A stretch of 64,000 nt of DNA, from contig NZ_JACONV010000017.1 of assembly GCF_014358015.1 (NCBI RefSeq), positions 32,355 through 96,354 of the forward strand, written 5' to 3'. Shown here piece after piece: positions 8,547-17,383 of this stretch. The notes under the pieces are model-generated. The model had not been told where the DNA came from. It searched no databases and worked only from the letters and a program-made list of their open reading frames with translations. The translations under genes and the position numbers were made by a program. How positions within the stretch are numbered: the stretch's first letter is position 1; the number at the start of each line of letters is the position of its first letter. This DNA comes from Pseudomonas triticifolii (GTDB lineage: Bacteria; Pseudomonadota; Gammaproteobacteria; Pseudomonadales; Pseudomonadaceae).

Positions 8547-10196
8547 ATGTGGAAAATCAAAGCAGCTCGCCCCGAGCTTGCGATTATGCTCGCCAGCGTG
8601 TTTTTGTTGCTGGCGTTCAATACAACGTTGTGGCAACACTTGTTCGACATCACTGACAACCATGACGGAAATACCGTACTGCGTGTCGCGTTCGGCCTCA
8701 TCGTACTGTGTATGTTCAATAGTGTGCTTACATTGTTGGCGTTTAAACGCGTCCTCAAACCGCTGCTGACAGTGCTGTTTATTCTAAGTGCAGCGGTTTC
8801 ATATTTCATGAGCCAGTACGGCGTCTTGATCGATGTGGGCATGTTCAGAAACGTGGCCGAAACCAACATCACTGAAGCACAAGGCCTGCTTTCGCTCAAA
8901 CTTCTCGCTTACCTTGTTCTGCTGGGGATCGTGCCTTCTGTCATCCTGTGGAAAACCCCGATCCACCATAGAAGCTGGCACAGAGCGTTACTCAGTAAAG
9001 CGCTTGTCATAGCAGGCTGCGGCTTTGTGATAGGTTCGATGGCACTGTTTAATTACCAAGGGCTGTCATCGCTTCTTCGCAACCACCATGAGTTGCGACT
9101 GATGGTGGTTCCCAGCAATTACATCGGTGCCTCCATTAGCTACGTGCGTGAGAAAGCGATCTCCGCACGGAAGCCGTTTTCAACGATCGCGGCAGACGCA
9201 ACGTTGAGCAGCGCCTGGACGCAGCACACACGTAAATCGTTGACGGTTTTGGTCGTTGGCGAAAGCGCACGGGCTGATAATTTCGGACTGCTCGGCTACA
9301 CGCGCGACACGACGCCGGAACTGCGCAGCCAACCGGGCGTGATTGCATTCAGCGATGTGCAATCCTGCGGCACAGAGACAGCGGTTTCGGTGCCGTGCAT
9401 GTTCTCGAATATGGGGCGAAAAAACTACAATCCGACCACAGCCAAGAATCAGGAAAGCTTGCTTGATGTGCTGAAACGGGCGGGTGTGGATGTGATCTGG
9501 CGAGACAACCAGTCCGGCTGCAAAGGAACTTGCGACCGCGTGACATTTGAAGATGTCAGCAATCTCAAAGACTCTGCGTTGTGCCGGGATAACGAGTGCA
9601 GCGACGAAATTCTGTTGCAGGGCCTGCAAGCGCGTATTGACCGCCTTGAAAATGACACCGTGCTGGTACTTCATCAAATGGGTAGCCACGGTCCGGAGTA
9701 CTACAAACGTTACCCAAAAACGTTTGAGAAATTCACACCGATTTGCGAGAGCAATGCGCTTAATAATTGCTCGCGAGAAAGCATCATCAATAGTTACGAC
9801 AACACAGTGGTCTATACCGATCATGTGTTGGCCAGCTTGATTAAAATATTGCGCAGCAACCAGGAAAACGTCGATACCGCCATGGTGTATCTCTCAGACC
9901 ATGGCGAATCATTAGGGGAGTACAACCTGTTCCTGCATGGCACACCCTATATGCTGGCGCCAGCACAACAAAAACATGTGCCGATGATCGCCTGGTTCTC
10001 TGAAAACTATCAGGCCTCGTTCGAGATCAACTCAGCCTGTCTGGAAAAGAAGCGCACTTCAGCACTGAGCCAGGACAACCTGTTTCACTCGATGCTGGGG
10101 TTACTGCGCGTAAACACCCTGGCTTATGATCCGACCCTGGATATATTTGCAGGGTGCAGAAATACCCTGGATGGTGGCGCACTGGCAGAGCAATAA
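8547..10196 (+). CDS. eptA: Lipid A phosphoethanolamine transferase (EptA family)
   Basis: This inner-membrane enzyme (549 residues) transfers phosphoethanolamine from phosphatidylethanolamine to lipid A phosphates, lowering surface charge. Five N-terminal membrane helices (to about residue 170) precede the periplasmic sulfatase-fold domain. The metal ligand Glu in VVGESARADNFG and the nucleophile Thr278 in CGTETAVSVPCMFS are present, as are the late metal-site motif YLSDHGESLGEYNLFLHG and several paired cysteines. ATG 8547 is chosen because AGGAAG lies 7 bp upstream; a TTG at 8520 is a less likely start. MCR-type enzymes belong to the same family; whether this one gives polymyxin resistance is inference. 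Confidence 0.95.
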   Translation: MWKIKAARPELAIMLASVFLLLAFNTTLWQHLFDITDNHDGNTVLRVAFGLIVLCMFNSVLTLLAFKRVLKPLLTVLFILSAAVSYFMSQYGVLIDVGMFRNVAETNITEAQGLLSLKLLAYLVLLGIVPSVILWKTPIHHRSWHRALLSKALVIAGCGFVIGSMALFNYQGLSSLLRNHHELRLMVVPSNYIGASISYVREKAISARKPFSTIAADATLSSAWTQHTRKSLTVLVVGESARADNFGLLGYTRDTTPELRSQPGVIAFSDVQSCGTETAVSVPCMFSNMGRKNYNPTTAKNQESLLDVLKRAGVDVIWRDNQSGCKGTCDRVTFEDVSNLKDSALCRDNECSDEILLQGLQARIDRLENDTVLVLHQMGSHGPEYYKRYPKTFEKFTPICESNALNNCSRESIINSYDNTVVYTDHVLASLIKILRSNQENVDTAMVYLSDHGESLGEYNLFLHGTPYMLAPAQQKHVPMIAWFSENYQASFEINSACLEKKRTSALSQDNLFHSMLGLLRVNTLAYDPTLDIFAGCRNTLDGGALAEQ

Positions 10197-10208
10197 CACC
10201 CTTAATGT

Positions 10209-10235
10209 CCACCTTGCCTGGTCCAGGCGAGGTGG
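10209..10235 (+). terminator. Hairpin downstream of eptA
   Basis: CCACCTTGCCTGG (10209-10221) is followed by CCAGGCGAGGTGG (10223-10235), a near-perfect inverted repeat with one T-G pair. There is no strong T-run, so it may be a terminator or a stabilising structure between eptA and the ugd operon. Confidence 0.45.
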
Positions 10236-10385
10236 AGCGATAAAAAGTCAATGCGCCCGCCCTTATTTAATAAACACAGTCATCGTTTCTTAACATATTT
10301 ATGACATTTATCTTGCGCTACACGTCCAGCTTCGATCGGGCATTAAAAACACGCTCATTGACTCAAGGAGCAGAGGGAGCAGCGC

Positions 10386-11714
10386 ATGAAAGTGACCGTG
10401 TTCGGAACTGGCTACGTGGGGCTGACACAAGCCGCCTGCCTCGCGAAAGTAGGCCACACCGTCTGTTGCATGGATGTGGACGAGAACCGTATCGAAGCGC
10501 TACGCGACGGCCTGTGCCCAATCTTTGAACCCGGCCTTGAAGAACTGTTGCGAAACGGGCTGGACTGCCAGCGTTTGCATTTCACTACGGACGTTGCCGA
10601 AGCCAGCCGCTTTGCCGAGATCGTGTTCATCGCGGTAGGTACACCGTCGCAGGCGGACGGCAAAGCGGATCTGAGCCAGGTGTTTGCTGTGCTGCGCTCC
10701 CTGCTCGGGCACGCCGACGGTGCTCGGCTGATCGTCAACAAATCCACTTCACCTGTCGGGACGGTGGACCGTTTACTGGCCGAAATCGCTGCCAGCCCGC
10801 GACGTGATGACGGCTTCGAAGTGATCAGCAACCCGGAATTTTTCAAGGAAGGCTCCGCTGTCAGTGATTGCCTGCGCCCGGATCGAATTATCGTTGGCGG
10901 TGCCAGTCAGGCAGCGCTGGAGCTCATGCGTGAGCTGTATCAACCCTTCAGCCGCAACCGTGAGAAGTTTGTGGTCATGGATGCCCGTAGTGCTGAGCTG
11001 ACCAAGTACGCGGCCAACTGTCTGCTGGCGACCAAGATCTCTTTCATCAATGAACTGGCCAATCTGGCCGAGCGGGTGGACGCAGATATTGAGCAGGTTC
11101 GCCTGGGCATTGGGTCAGATCCGCGCATCGGATACGACTTCATCTACCCAGGCTGCGGCTTCGGCGGATCGTGCTTTCCCAAGGATCTTCAGGCGTTGAT
11201 CGGCACCGCTGAAGAACACGGCATCGAAACATCCCTTCTCAACGCCGTGGCACAGGTCAACCGCCGCCAAAAACACCGCCTGTTCGAGAAGATCCGCTCG
11301 CATTACCACGGCGCACTCAAGGGCAAGGTGCTTGCGGTCTGGGGACTGGCTTTCAAACCCGACACCGACGATATCCGCGAGGCCTCCAGCCACTCCTTGC
11401 TGGAAGCGCTGTGGGCCGCGGGTGCGCAGGTTCAGGCCCATGATCCGCAGGCGATGCAAGCCGTGAGTCGCCATTACGGCGAGCGCGAGGACATGAAACT
11501 GGTGGATTGCAAGGAACAGGCACTTGAAGGAGCGGACGCATTGGTGGTGGTGACCGAGTGGCAGGACTACCGCGTTCTGAATCTGGATCAACTCGGCAAG
11601 GCACTGCGTGATCGGGTGGTTTTCGATGGCCGCAACCTGTTCGATCCAACGCAATTACAGGAAGCGGGCTTTGCGTACTATGGCATCGGGCGCGGCCAGA
11701 GGGTCCACCCATGA
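10386..11714 (+). CDS. ugd: UDP-glucose 6-dehydrogenase
   Basis: This NAD-dependent enzyme (442 residues) oxidises UDP-glucose to UDP-glucuronate. The N-terminal Rossmann motif GTGYVGL, the catalytic Cys in YPGCGFGGSCFPKD, and the C-terminal VWGLAFKPDTDDIREA are all conserved. It starts the operon after a 190-bp gap, with AAGGAGCAGAGGGAG upstream of the ATG. The last four bases overlap the next gene (ATGA), so Ugd product flows to the epimerase. Confidence 0.96.
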   Translation: MKVTVFGTGYVGLTQAACLAKVGHTVCCMDVDENRIEALRDGLCPIFEPGLEELLRNGLDCQRLHFTTDVAEASRFAEIVFIAVGTPSQADGKADLSQVFAVLRSLLGHADGARLIVNKSTSPVGTVDRLLAEIAASPRRDDGFEVISNPEFFKEGSAVSDCLRPDRIIVGGASQAALELMRELYQPFSRNREKFVVMDARSAELTKYAANCLLATKISFINELANLAERVDADIEQVRLGIGSDPRIGYDFIYPGCGFGGSCFPKDLQALIGTAEEHGIETSLLNAVAQVNRRQKHRLFEKIRSHYHGALKGKVLAVWGLAFKPDTDDIREASSHSLLEALWAAGAQVQAHDPQAMQAVSRHYGEREDMKLVDCKEQALEGADALVVVTEWQDYRVLNLDQLGKALRDRVVFDGRNLFDPTQLQEAGFAYYGIGRGQRVHP

Positions 11715-12706
11715 CGGTACTCGTGACCGGCGCAGCCGGGTTTATTGGATTCCATGTTGCCAAGCGTCTGTGTGAACTCGGTGTTGAGGTAGTCGGCATC
11801 GACAACCTCAACGATTACTACAGCGTCGAACTGAAACAATCGCGACTGGCCGTGCTTCAGTGCATGCCCGGCTTCACCTTCAACAGGTTAGACATTACCG
11901 ACGCAGAGGGTCTTGGCGCTCTATTTGAGCGGCATGGCTTCGAACAGGTCATTCACCTGGCAGCCCAGGCCGGTGTGCGCTATTCACTGGAACAACCCAA
12001 CGCCTACGTTCAGTCCAATCTGGTCGGTTTTATCAATGTGCTTGAGGCCTGCCGTCAGCACCGACCAGCGCACCTTGTTTACGCCTCCAGCAGCTCGGTC
12101 TACGGGGCCAACACGCGTATGCCGTTTCAGGTAGAGGATGCGGTCGACAGGCCGCTCTCCCTGTATGCCGCCACAAAGCGCGCCAATGAACTAACGGCCT
12201 ACAGCTATTCCCACTTGTATGGCTTGCGTGCCACCGGGCTGCGTTTCTTCACGGTTTACGGCCCCTGGGGCCGACCAGACATGGCGTTGTTCAAGTTTAC
12301 CCAGGCCATGCTCTGCGATGAGCCTGTGGATATCTACAACCACGGCGAGATGGCGCGAGACTTCACTTACATCGATGACATCGTCGAAAGCATCATGCGT
12401 CTGCGCCTGCGTCCACCTGAGTCAGTGGACGGCGAGCCGCCTCATCAGCTCTTCAATATCGGCCGCGGCCAGCCCGTCAAACTGCTGGAGTTCGTCGATT
12501 GCCTGGAGAAAGCGCTGGGCGTATGCGCCAAGCGTCGCTATCTCCCTCTGCAAGCCGGCGACGTACTGCAAACCTGGGCCGACGTGACTGCATTGACCCA
12601 GTGGATCGATTTCCAGCCGCAGGTATCGGTCGGCACCGGCGTGAGCGCCTTCGTTGCCTGGTACCGAGATCACTATCAATCCGGGCCCCGTCTGCCATCT
12701 CTTTAA
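11711..12706 (+). CDS. UDP-glucuronate 4-epimerase (SDR family)
   Basis: This is a 331-residue extended short-chain dehydrogenase. The NAD motif TGAAGFIGFHVAKRL, the Ser/Thr and YxxxK catalytic residues in ASSSSVYGANTRMPF and SLYAATKRANE, and the diagnostic GLRFFTVYGPWGRPDMALFKF and YNHGEMARDFTYIDDIV are spelled as in GAE/CapI-type UDP-GlcA 4-epimerases. It would make UDP-galacturonate from the Ugd product. It overlaps ugd by 4 bp. No arnA, arnB or arnD is present, so UDP-GalA, not UDP-Ara4N, is the likely donor precursor. Confidence 0.88.
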   Translation: MTVLVTGAAGFIGFHVAKRLCELGVEVVGIDNLNDYYSVELKQSRLAVLQCMPGFTFNRLDITDAEGLGALFERHGFEQVIHLAAQAGVRYSLEQPNAYVQSNLVGFINVLEACRQHRPAHLVYASSSSVYGANTRMPFQVEDAVDRPLSLYAATKRANELTAYSYSHLYGLRATGLRFFTVYGPWGRPDMALFKFTQAMLCDEPVDIYNHGEMARDFTYIDDIVESIMRLRLRPPESVDGEPPHQLFNIGRGQPVKLLEFVDCLEKALGVCAKRRYLPLQAGDVLQTWADVTALTQWIDFQPQVSVGTGVSAFVAWYRDHYQSGPRLPSL

Positions 12707-12717
12707 TAAGGACATCC

Positions 12718-13461
12718 ATGACCACGCCCATTTTTTTGTCCGTCGTGATTCCCGCTAAAAACGAAGCCGAAAACCTTCCCACGCTGGTCAGGGAAGTCTG
12801 TACAGCGCTCGTTGGCGAGCGCTACGAGATACTGGTGGTTGACGACGGCAGCACGGATAACACCCTGCACGTGCTGACGCACCTGAAGGAAAGCGGCCTC
12901 GACGCGTTGCGCATCCTGCGCCATGAGCAATCTCTCGGTCAGAGCACATCGATTTATCACGCTGCATTGGCCGCTGAGGGTGAATGGCTGGCGACGCTGG
13001 ACGGTGACGGCCAGAACGATCCTGCCGACATTCCAGGGATGTTATCGCTGGTACGCGCTCGTCAGGGGGGCCCGGATGCCATCCAACTGGTGGCGGGGCA
13101 TCGGGTGAATCGCCGTGACACGGCCAGCAAGCGCTGGGCCTCGCGATTCGCGAACGGCCTGCGCAGCCGCCTTCTCAAAGACGCCACACCGGACACCGGC
13201 TGTGGCCTGAAGCTGATCGAGCGAGCGGCTTTTTTGCGCCTGCCTTACTTCGACCATATGCACCGATTCATTCCGGCACTCATTCAGCGACACAACGGCC
13301 GGATGGTCATCCACCCCGTCAATCACCGCCACCGACAGGCCGGTGTATCCAAGTACGGCAATCTGGACCGGGCGCTGGTCGGCATTCTTGACCTGTTCGG
13401 TGTCTGGTGGCTGATCCGCAGGACACGCCTGGATGTCCCGGTACAGGAGCAGCGCCCATGA
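12718..13461 (+). CDS. Polyprenyl-phosphate glycosyltransferase (GT2, ArnC/RgtE-like)
   Basis: This is a 247-residue GT2 of the DPM1 type. VVIPAKNEAENL, VVDDGSTDNT and the metal-binding LDGDGQNDP are visible, followed by the DPM-like DTGCGLKLIERAAF and HRHRQAGVSKYGNL. Enzymes of this type load a sugar from a UDP-sugar onto undecaprenyl phosphate at the cytoplasmic face. Given the neighbours, the sugar is probably galacturonate, as with Rhizobium RgtE. Unlike ArnC, it lacks the C-terminal membrane helices; these may be supplied by the LABND protein encoded next. ATG 12718 follows AAGGA; the frame is open upstream but within the epimerase gene. Confidence 0.85.
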   Translation: MTTPIFLSVVIPAKNEAENLPTLVREVCTALVGERYEILVVDDGSTDNTLHVLTHLKESGLDALRILRHEQSLGQSTSIYHAALAAEGEWLATLDGDGQNDPADIPGMLSLVRARQGGPDAIQLVAGHRVNRRDTASKRWASRFANGLRSRLLKDATPDTGCGLKLIERAAFLRLPYFDHMHRFIPALIQRHNGRMVIHPVNHRHRQAGVSKYGNLDRALVGILDLFGVWWLIRRTRLDVPVQEQRP

Positions 13462-13742
13462 AACCCGATAGCGAAACCCTCTGGCTAATCCTTGGCTTCG
13501 TCGGGCAGGCCGTCTTTACCGGCCGTTTCGTCTTGCAATGGCTGTACAGCGAATTCAAGAAGCGCAGCGTCATTCCGGTGGGCTTCTGGTACCTGAGCAT
13601 GCTGGGCAGCTCAATTCTTTTGATCTACGCGATCTATCGACAGGACCCTGTGTTCATTGCAGGTCAGTCCTTTGGACTGATCGTGTACATGCGCAACCTT
13701 CAGTTGATCAGCCAACAGGCCAAGACACCCAAGGAGCAATGA
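13458..13742 (+). CDS. Lipid A biosynthesis N-terminal domain (LABND) membrane protein
   Basis: This 94-residue protein has three hydrophobic segments, with the sequence GFVGQAVFTGRFVLQWLYSE typical of the LABND family (PF07578, named after the LpxB N-terminus). ATG overlaps the stop of the glycosyltransferase by 4 bp, and its own stop overlaps the next start by 4 bp, so translation is probably coupled. Small LABND proteins regularly accompany DPM1-like glycosyltransferases. The likely role is membrane anchor or flippase helper for the lipid-linked sugar, but this is inferred. Confidence 0.85.
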   Translation: MKPDSETLWLILGFVGQAVFTGRFVLQWLYSEFKKRSVIPVGFWYLSMLGSSILLIYAIYRQDPVFIAGQSFGLIVYMRNLQLISQQAKTPKEQ

Positions 13743-15268
13743 GTTTGCGAACTTCCTTTTCGCCTCGCCTCGAGGGATGGTTACTGGTCGCGCTGGCCGT
13801 CGTGCTGATCGGGGCTGGTCTGGGTTTGCGTCAGCCCCAGAACGTCGACGAGGAACGCTTCCTGGGCGTTGCGCTGGAGATGCTGCAGAACGGGTCCTGG
13901 TTCGTCCCCCACAGGGCAGCCGAAATCTATGCCGATAAACCGCCCTTGTTCATGTGGGCGGTTGCATTCTTCATTTGGTTGACCGGCAGCCCGAACATAG
14001 CGCTCTATCTGCCCGCGCTGTTCTCGGCAGGCGCGACCACCGCAGTCCTCTTCGACTTGGGAAGACGTCTCTGGAACCGGCGCATCGGTCGATACGCCGC
14101 CTTGCTGTTTTTGGCCACTTATCAAACCTATAGCATCCTGCGCACCGGACAGATCGACAGCTTCCTCTGCCTATGGGTCGCGCTTGGGTTCTACGGCCTG
14201 GTTCGTCACCTGTTGCTCGGACCGTCCTGGCGCTGGTTTTATTTCAGTTGCGCATCGATGGGCCTGGGAATCATCAGCAAAGGCGTAGGTTTTGTACCGG
14301 CCTTGATGCTGATTCCGTATGCCTACGCCGTGCGTAAAAACTGGCAAGGTGTGGTGAAAATGCCTGGCCAGGCTGCACGCTGGGCACTGGGTTTACTGGT
14401 GACATTGCTGGCGTGCTGCCTCTGGCTGGTCCCCATGGTGATCTCGGTCGTACGTGACGGGGGGCCGGAAGGCTTTGCTTACATTCATGAAATACTCTTG
14501 CACCAGACGGCCAATCGCTACGCCAGTGCGTGGGACCACCGCGAGCCCTTCTGGTATTTCTTTGTCAAAGTCATCCCTCAGTACTGGCTTCCACTTATCT
14601 TCGCGCTGCCCTGGCTGATCCCGGCGTGGCGCAGGCAATTGAGCAAACAGGATGGCCGAGTGTTGGTACTGCTTGGCTGGGTGTTGCTGGTGCTGCTGTT
14701 CTTCAGCCTTTCCAGTGGCAAACGCAAGCTCTACATCTTTCCGGCGCTCCCCGGCCTGGTACTGGTCGCGGCCCCACTGGTGCCCTGGCTTCTGCGGCGC
14801 TGGTTCAAGGAACGCGCCTGGGCTCGGCGAATATTCCCGACAGTGGTCGTTGTATGGCTGGGTCTGTGGTTCGCCAGAGGCTTCGTCGAACCGCTCATCG
14901 AAGGTGAGAATCCACACAAGGATCTGATGGAGCAGGCCGCTAAAGTCACTCAGGGAGCCGATCTGGTCCTGGTCAACTGGCGTGAGGGCCACTGGCTTTA
15001 TGCACGCCAACCCATCGTGCATTTCGGCTTTGCCCGCCCCTTGGCGGTCGAGCAGGCGGCCAAGTGGCTGCGAGAGCACCCCGGCACTTTCGCGCTGGTT
15101 CCAGGCGAGCTATTGGCCAACTGTTTCCTGCCGGAAAAGGCTCATGCGCTGGGTCAGACGTCCAGAGCGGACTGGTTCGTGGTCGATACCCAGGCCGACA
15201 ACGGCGTGTGCCGGCCTGAACGCCCTCTGGAAGTCTATCGATTCGCCTGGAAACAGCCTGTCCAATGA
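13739..15268 (+). CDS. ArnT-like GT39/GT83 lipid A glycosyltransferase
   Basis: This 509-residue integral membrane protein starts at ATG 13739, overlapping the LABND stop by 4 bp. The periplasmic acidic loop NVDEERFLGVALEM with YADKPPLFMW, and a second motif region at HREPFWYFF, are the signature of ArnT-like transferases that move a sugar from undecaprenyl phosphate to lipid A or core. About ten membrane helices precede a C-terminal soluble domain (about 400-509). Because the operon makes UDP-GalA, the transferred sugar is predicted to be galacturonic acid, as for the Rhizobium Rgt enzymes. Confidence 0.88.
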   Translation: MSLRTSFSPRLEGWLLVALAVVLIGAGLGLRQPQNVDEERFLGVALEMLQNGSWFVPHRAAEIYADKPPLFMWAVAFFIWLTGSPNIALYLPALFSAGATTAVLFDLGRRLWNRRIGRYAALLFLATYQTYSILRTGQIDSFLCLWVALGFYGLVRHLLLGPSWRWFYFSCASMGLGIISKGVGFVPALMLIPYAYAVRKNWQGVVKMPGQAARWALGLLVTLLACCLWLVPMVISVVRDGGPEGFAYIHEILLHQTANRYASAWDHREPFWYFFVKVIPQYWLPLIFALPWLIPAWRRQLSKQDGRVLVLLGWVLLVLLFFSLSSGKRKLYIFPALPGLVLVAAPLVPWLLRRWFKERAWARRIFPTVVVVWLGLWFARGFVEPLIEGENPHKDLMEQAAKVTQGADLVLVNWREGHWLYARQPIVHFGFARPLAVEQAAKWLREHPGTFALVPGELLANCFLPEKAHALGQTSRADWFVVDTQADNGVCRPERPLEVYRFAWKQPVQ

Positions 15269-15310
15269 TCACCAGCCCAATCGCCAAGCAAGCAGGGAGT
15301 GCCTGACGCC

Positions 15311-16315
15311 ATGCTTCTGGACAAGGTAAGAAAGCCGCGCGAGGGTGGGTCGAGCCTGTATCGACGACGAGTCTCACTCGCGCAGATACTGCTCGTCACC
15401 GTTACGTTTGGGGTGTTGATGCTGGCATACGGCGTGTCGACACACTTTCAGATCCATCAGCAGCTCTATCAGTACGGCCGCACCTGGTTGAAGGGAAATG
15501 AAGCACCCGATAAAAACATCGGGTTGCCGGACTTTCAGGTGGTTGTCGAAGCCAAACCCATCGGCCCGGATGTGGCCAATATCTCGGGAATAGCTTACGA
15601 CTACGACAACCATCGCCTGCTGGCGGTGACCAACAAGGGGCCGATGCAACTGCTGGCGCTGGACATGAACGGCGACATTCTCGAACGCTACCCCCTGATC
15701 GGTTTTGACGACACAGAAGGAGTGGCCTACCTGGGTAACGGACGCGTAGCGCTTTGCGACGAGCAGCTTCAGCAACTGGATATCGTCACCTTGCCGGCAG
15801 CCGCTCGTCCAATCCAGGTCGAAGAGGCCCAGTACATTGCGTTAGTGATCAATCCAAGCCTGCACAACAAGGGCTTTGAAGGTGTCACTTACGATCGTGA
15901 TAACGACCGTCTATTCGCGATCAAGGAGCGTGATCCACGCCAGCTATTCGAGGTTTCTGGCGTCTTGCGGTCCATCGACCAGGGCCGCTTGCAGATAAAA
16001 GTTGTCGATCGGCTGGATTGGGTGACAGAGGGTGTTGCTGCCCGTGATCTTTCGGAAGGTTACTACGATCCACGTACCGGACACTTGCTGCTACTCAGTG
16101 ACCAGTCACGCTCAATCACGGAGCTGGACGGTAACGGAAGATTCGTCAGCATAAGATCGTTGGCAGCGGGACTTTCCGACCTGAAAAACAGCATCCCCCA
16201 GCCTGAAGGACTGACCATGGACCGCGATGGCAATCTGTACGTGGTCAGCGAGCCGAATCTGTTTTACAGGTTTTCAAAGGCACAGAAGCAACCTGTTGAA
16301 CAACCGGGTTACTGA
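15311..16315 (+). CDS. SdiA-regulated domain (YjiK-like) beta-propeller protein
   Basis: The 334-residue product has one N-terminal membrane helix (about residues 23-45) and then a periplasmic repeat domain. NISGIAYDYDNHRLLAVTN, DDTEGVAYLGNGRVAL, FEGVTYDRDNDRLFAIKE and QPEGLTMDRDGNLYVVSE are successive propeller blades of the SdiA-regulated family. No catalytic residues can be named. It is the last gene of the envelope operon, 42 bp after the GT39 gene. ATG 15311 is preferred to the GTG at 15299, which overlaps its own ribosome site. Confidence 0.82.
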   Translation: MLLDKVRKPREGGSSLYRRRVSLAQILLVTVTFGVLMLAYGVSTHFQIHQQLYQYGRTWLKGNEAPDKNIGLPDFQVVVEAKPIGPDVANISGIAYDYDNHRLLAVTNKGPMQLLALDMNGDILERYPLIGFDDTEGVAYLGNGRVALCDEQLQQLDIVTLPAAARPIQVEEAQYIALVINPSLHNKGFEGVTYDRDNDRLFAIKERDPRQLFEVSGVLRSIDQGRLQIKVVDRLDWVTEGVAARDLSEGYYDPRTGHLLLLSDQSRSITELDGNGRFVSIRSLAAGLSDLKNSIPQPEGLTMDRDGNLYVVSEPNLFYRFSKAQKQPVEQPGY

Positions 16316-16336
16316 AGGCGAAGACGCCTGGTTTCG

Positions 16337-17278
16337 TCAGATCCAGCCGCCCCACTGCAGGATAAAAATCCCGATATTGGTCGTCACGGCGGCGGCCAGT
16401 GTGGTCAGCACGATGATCGCGGCTGCCAACTCGTAATTGCCATTGGCGGTGCGCGCCATGATGTAGCTGGCGGCGGCGGTCGGACTGCCGAAGTACAGAA
16501 ACAGAATGCCCAGTTCCGCACCACGAAAGCCCACCAGCCAGGCCGCGAACGTGCACAGCACCGGCAGCCAGACCATCTTCATCACACTGGCACTGATGGC
16601 CAGCTTGCCGCTCTTGCGCAGCGAAGCCAGTGACAGCGTACCCCCGATGCAGATCAGCGCCAGCGGCAACGTCATCTGCGCCAGATAGCTGCCGGATGTT
16701 TCCAGCCATTTGGGCAGACCGATGCTGAAGTAGGCGAAAGGCGAGGCGATGATCACACTGATGATCAGCGGATTGGCCAATACACTTTTGAACACACTCC
16801 ACGGGTCGGACTTGATCACCGGGCTGTAGACCGCCAGCACGACGGTCGACAGCGTGTTGTAAAAAACGATGACCAATGCCGCAAGAATCGCGCCCAGTGA
16901 AATGCCGTAGGAACCATACATACTGGCGGCCAGGGCAAGACCGATCACGCCGTTATTACCGCGAAATGCGCCCTGCACGTAAACCCCACGGTCTTCCTGC
17001 GGGCAGCGCCAGATCGCCCAGCACCAGGTGAACGCGAAACTCAGCAGCGTGGCGACGCCGAAGAAGATCAGCAGTTTGGGTTGCAGCGCCGCGCGCAGGT
17101 CGGCGTGGATGATGCCCAGAAACAGCAGCGCAGGCATGGTGACATTGAACACCAGCCCCGACGCTGCAACGATGAAACCATCGTTGATGGCACCGATGCG
17201 CTTGAGAAACACACCGAGGAACAGCATGGCGAACACCGGGGCGGTGATGTTCAGGGTTTCAAGAAAAATAGCCAGCAT
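16337..17278 (-). CDS. AEC-family transporter (auxin efflux carrier type)
   Basis: This is a 313-residue membrane protein with about ten helices in two halves. LETLNITAPVFAMLFLGVFLKR, NVTMPALLFLGI and the C-terminal GSPTAAASYIMA are standard for bacterial AEC carriers, which export or import small organic acids and amino acids. The substrate is unknown. The start at 17278 gives the usual family N-terminus. An ATG at 17359 would add 27 hydrophilic residues and is the less likely start. It converges with the envelope operon with 21 bp between stops. Confidence 0.88.
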   Translation of the reverse strand: MLAIFLETLNITAPVFAMLFLGVFLKRIGAINDGFIVAASGLVFNVTMPALLFLGIIHADLRAALQPKLLIFFGVATLLSFAFTWCWAIWRCPQEDRGVYVQGAFRGNNGVIGLALAASMYGSYGISLGAILAALVIVFYNTLSTVVLAVYSPVIKSDPWSVFKSVLANPLIISVIIASPFAYFSIGLPKWLETSGSYLAQMTLPLALICIGGTLSLASLRKSGKLAISASVMKMVWLPVLCTFAAWLVGFRGAELGILFLYFGSPTAAASYIMARTANGNYELAAAIIVLTTLAAAVTTNIGIFILQWGGWI

Positions 17279-17383
17279 CCAGCGCACCCGGTCCCGTCGA
17301 TAGGTAGCTGATGATAAGCCACCCACGACGGACGTGTTGCAAGGAATTTCTGCAAACACCGAATCTCCTGACAGCGCGACGCG

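Noticed and set aside
12718..15268. Calling the GT2 and GT39 genes arnC and arnT
   Set aside because: The aminoarabinose genes arnA, arnB and arnD are missing, and a UDP-GlcA 4-epimerase is present, so the Ara4N names would be misleading.
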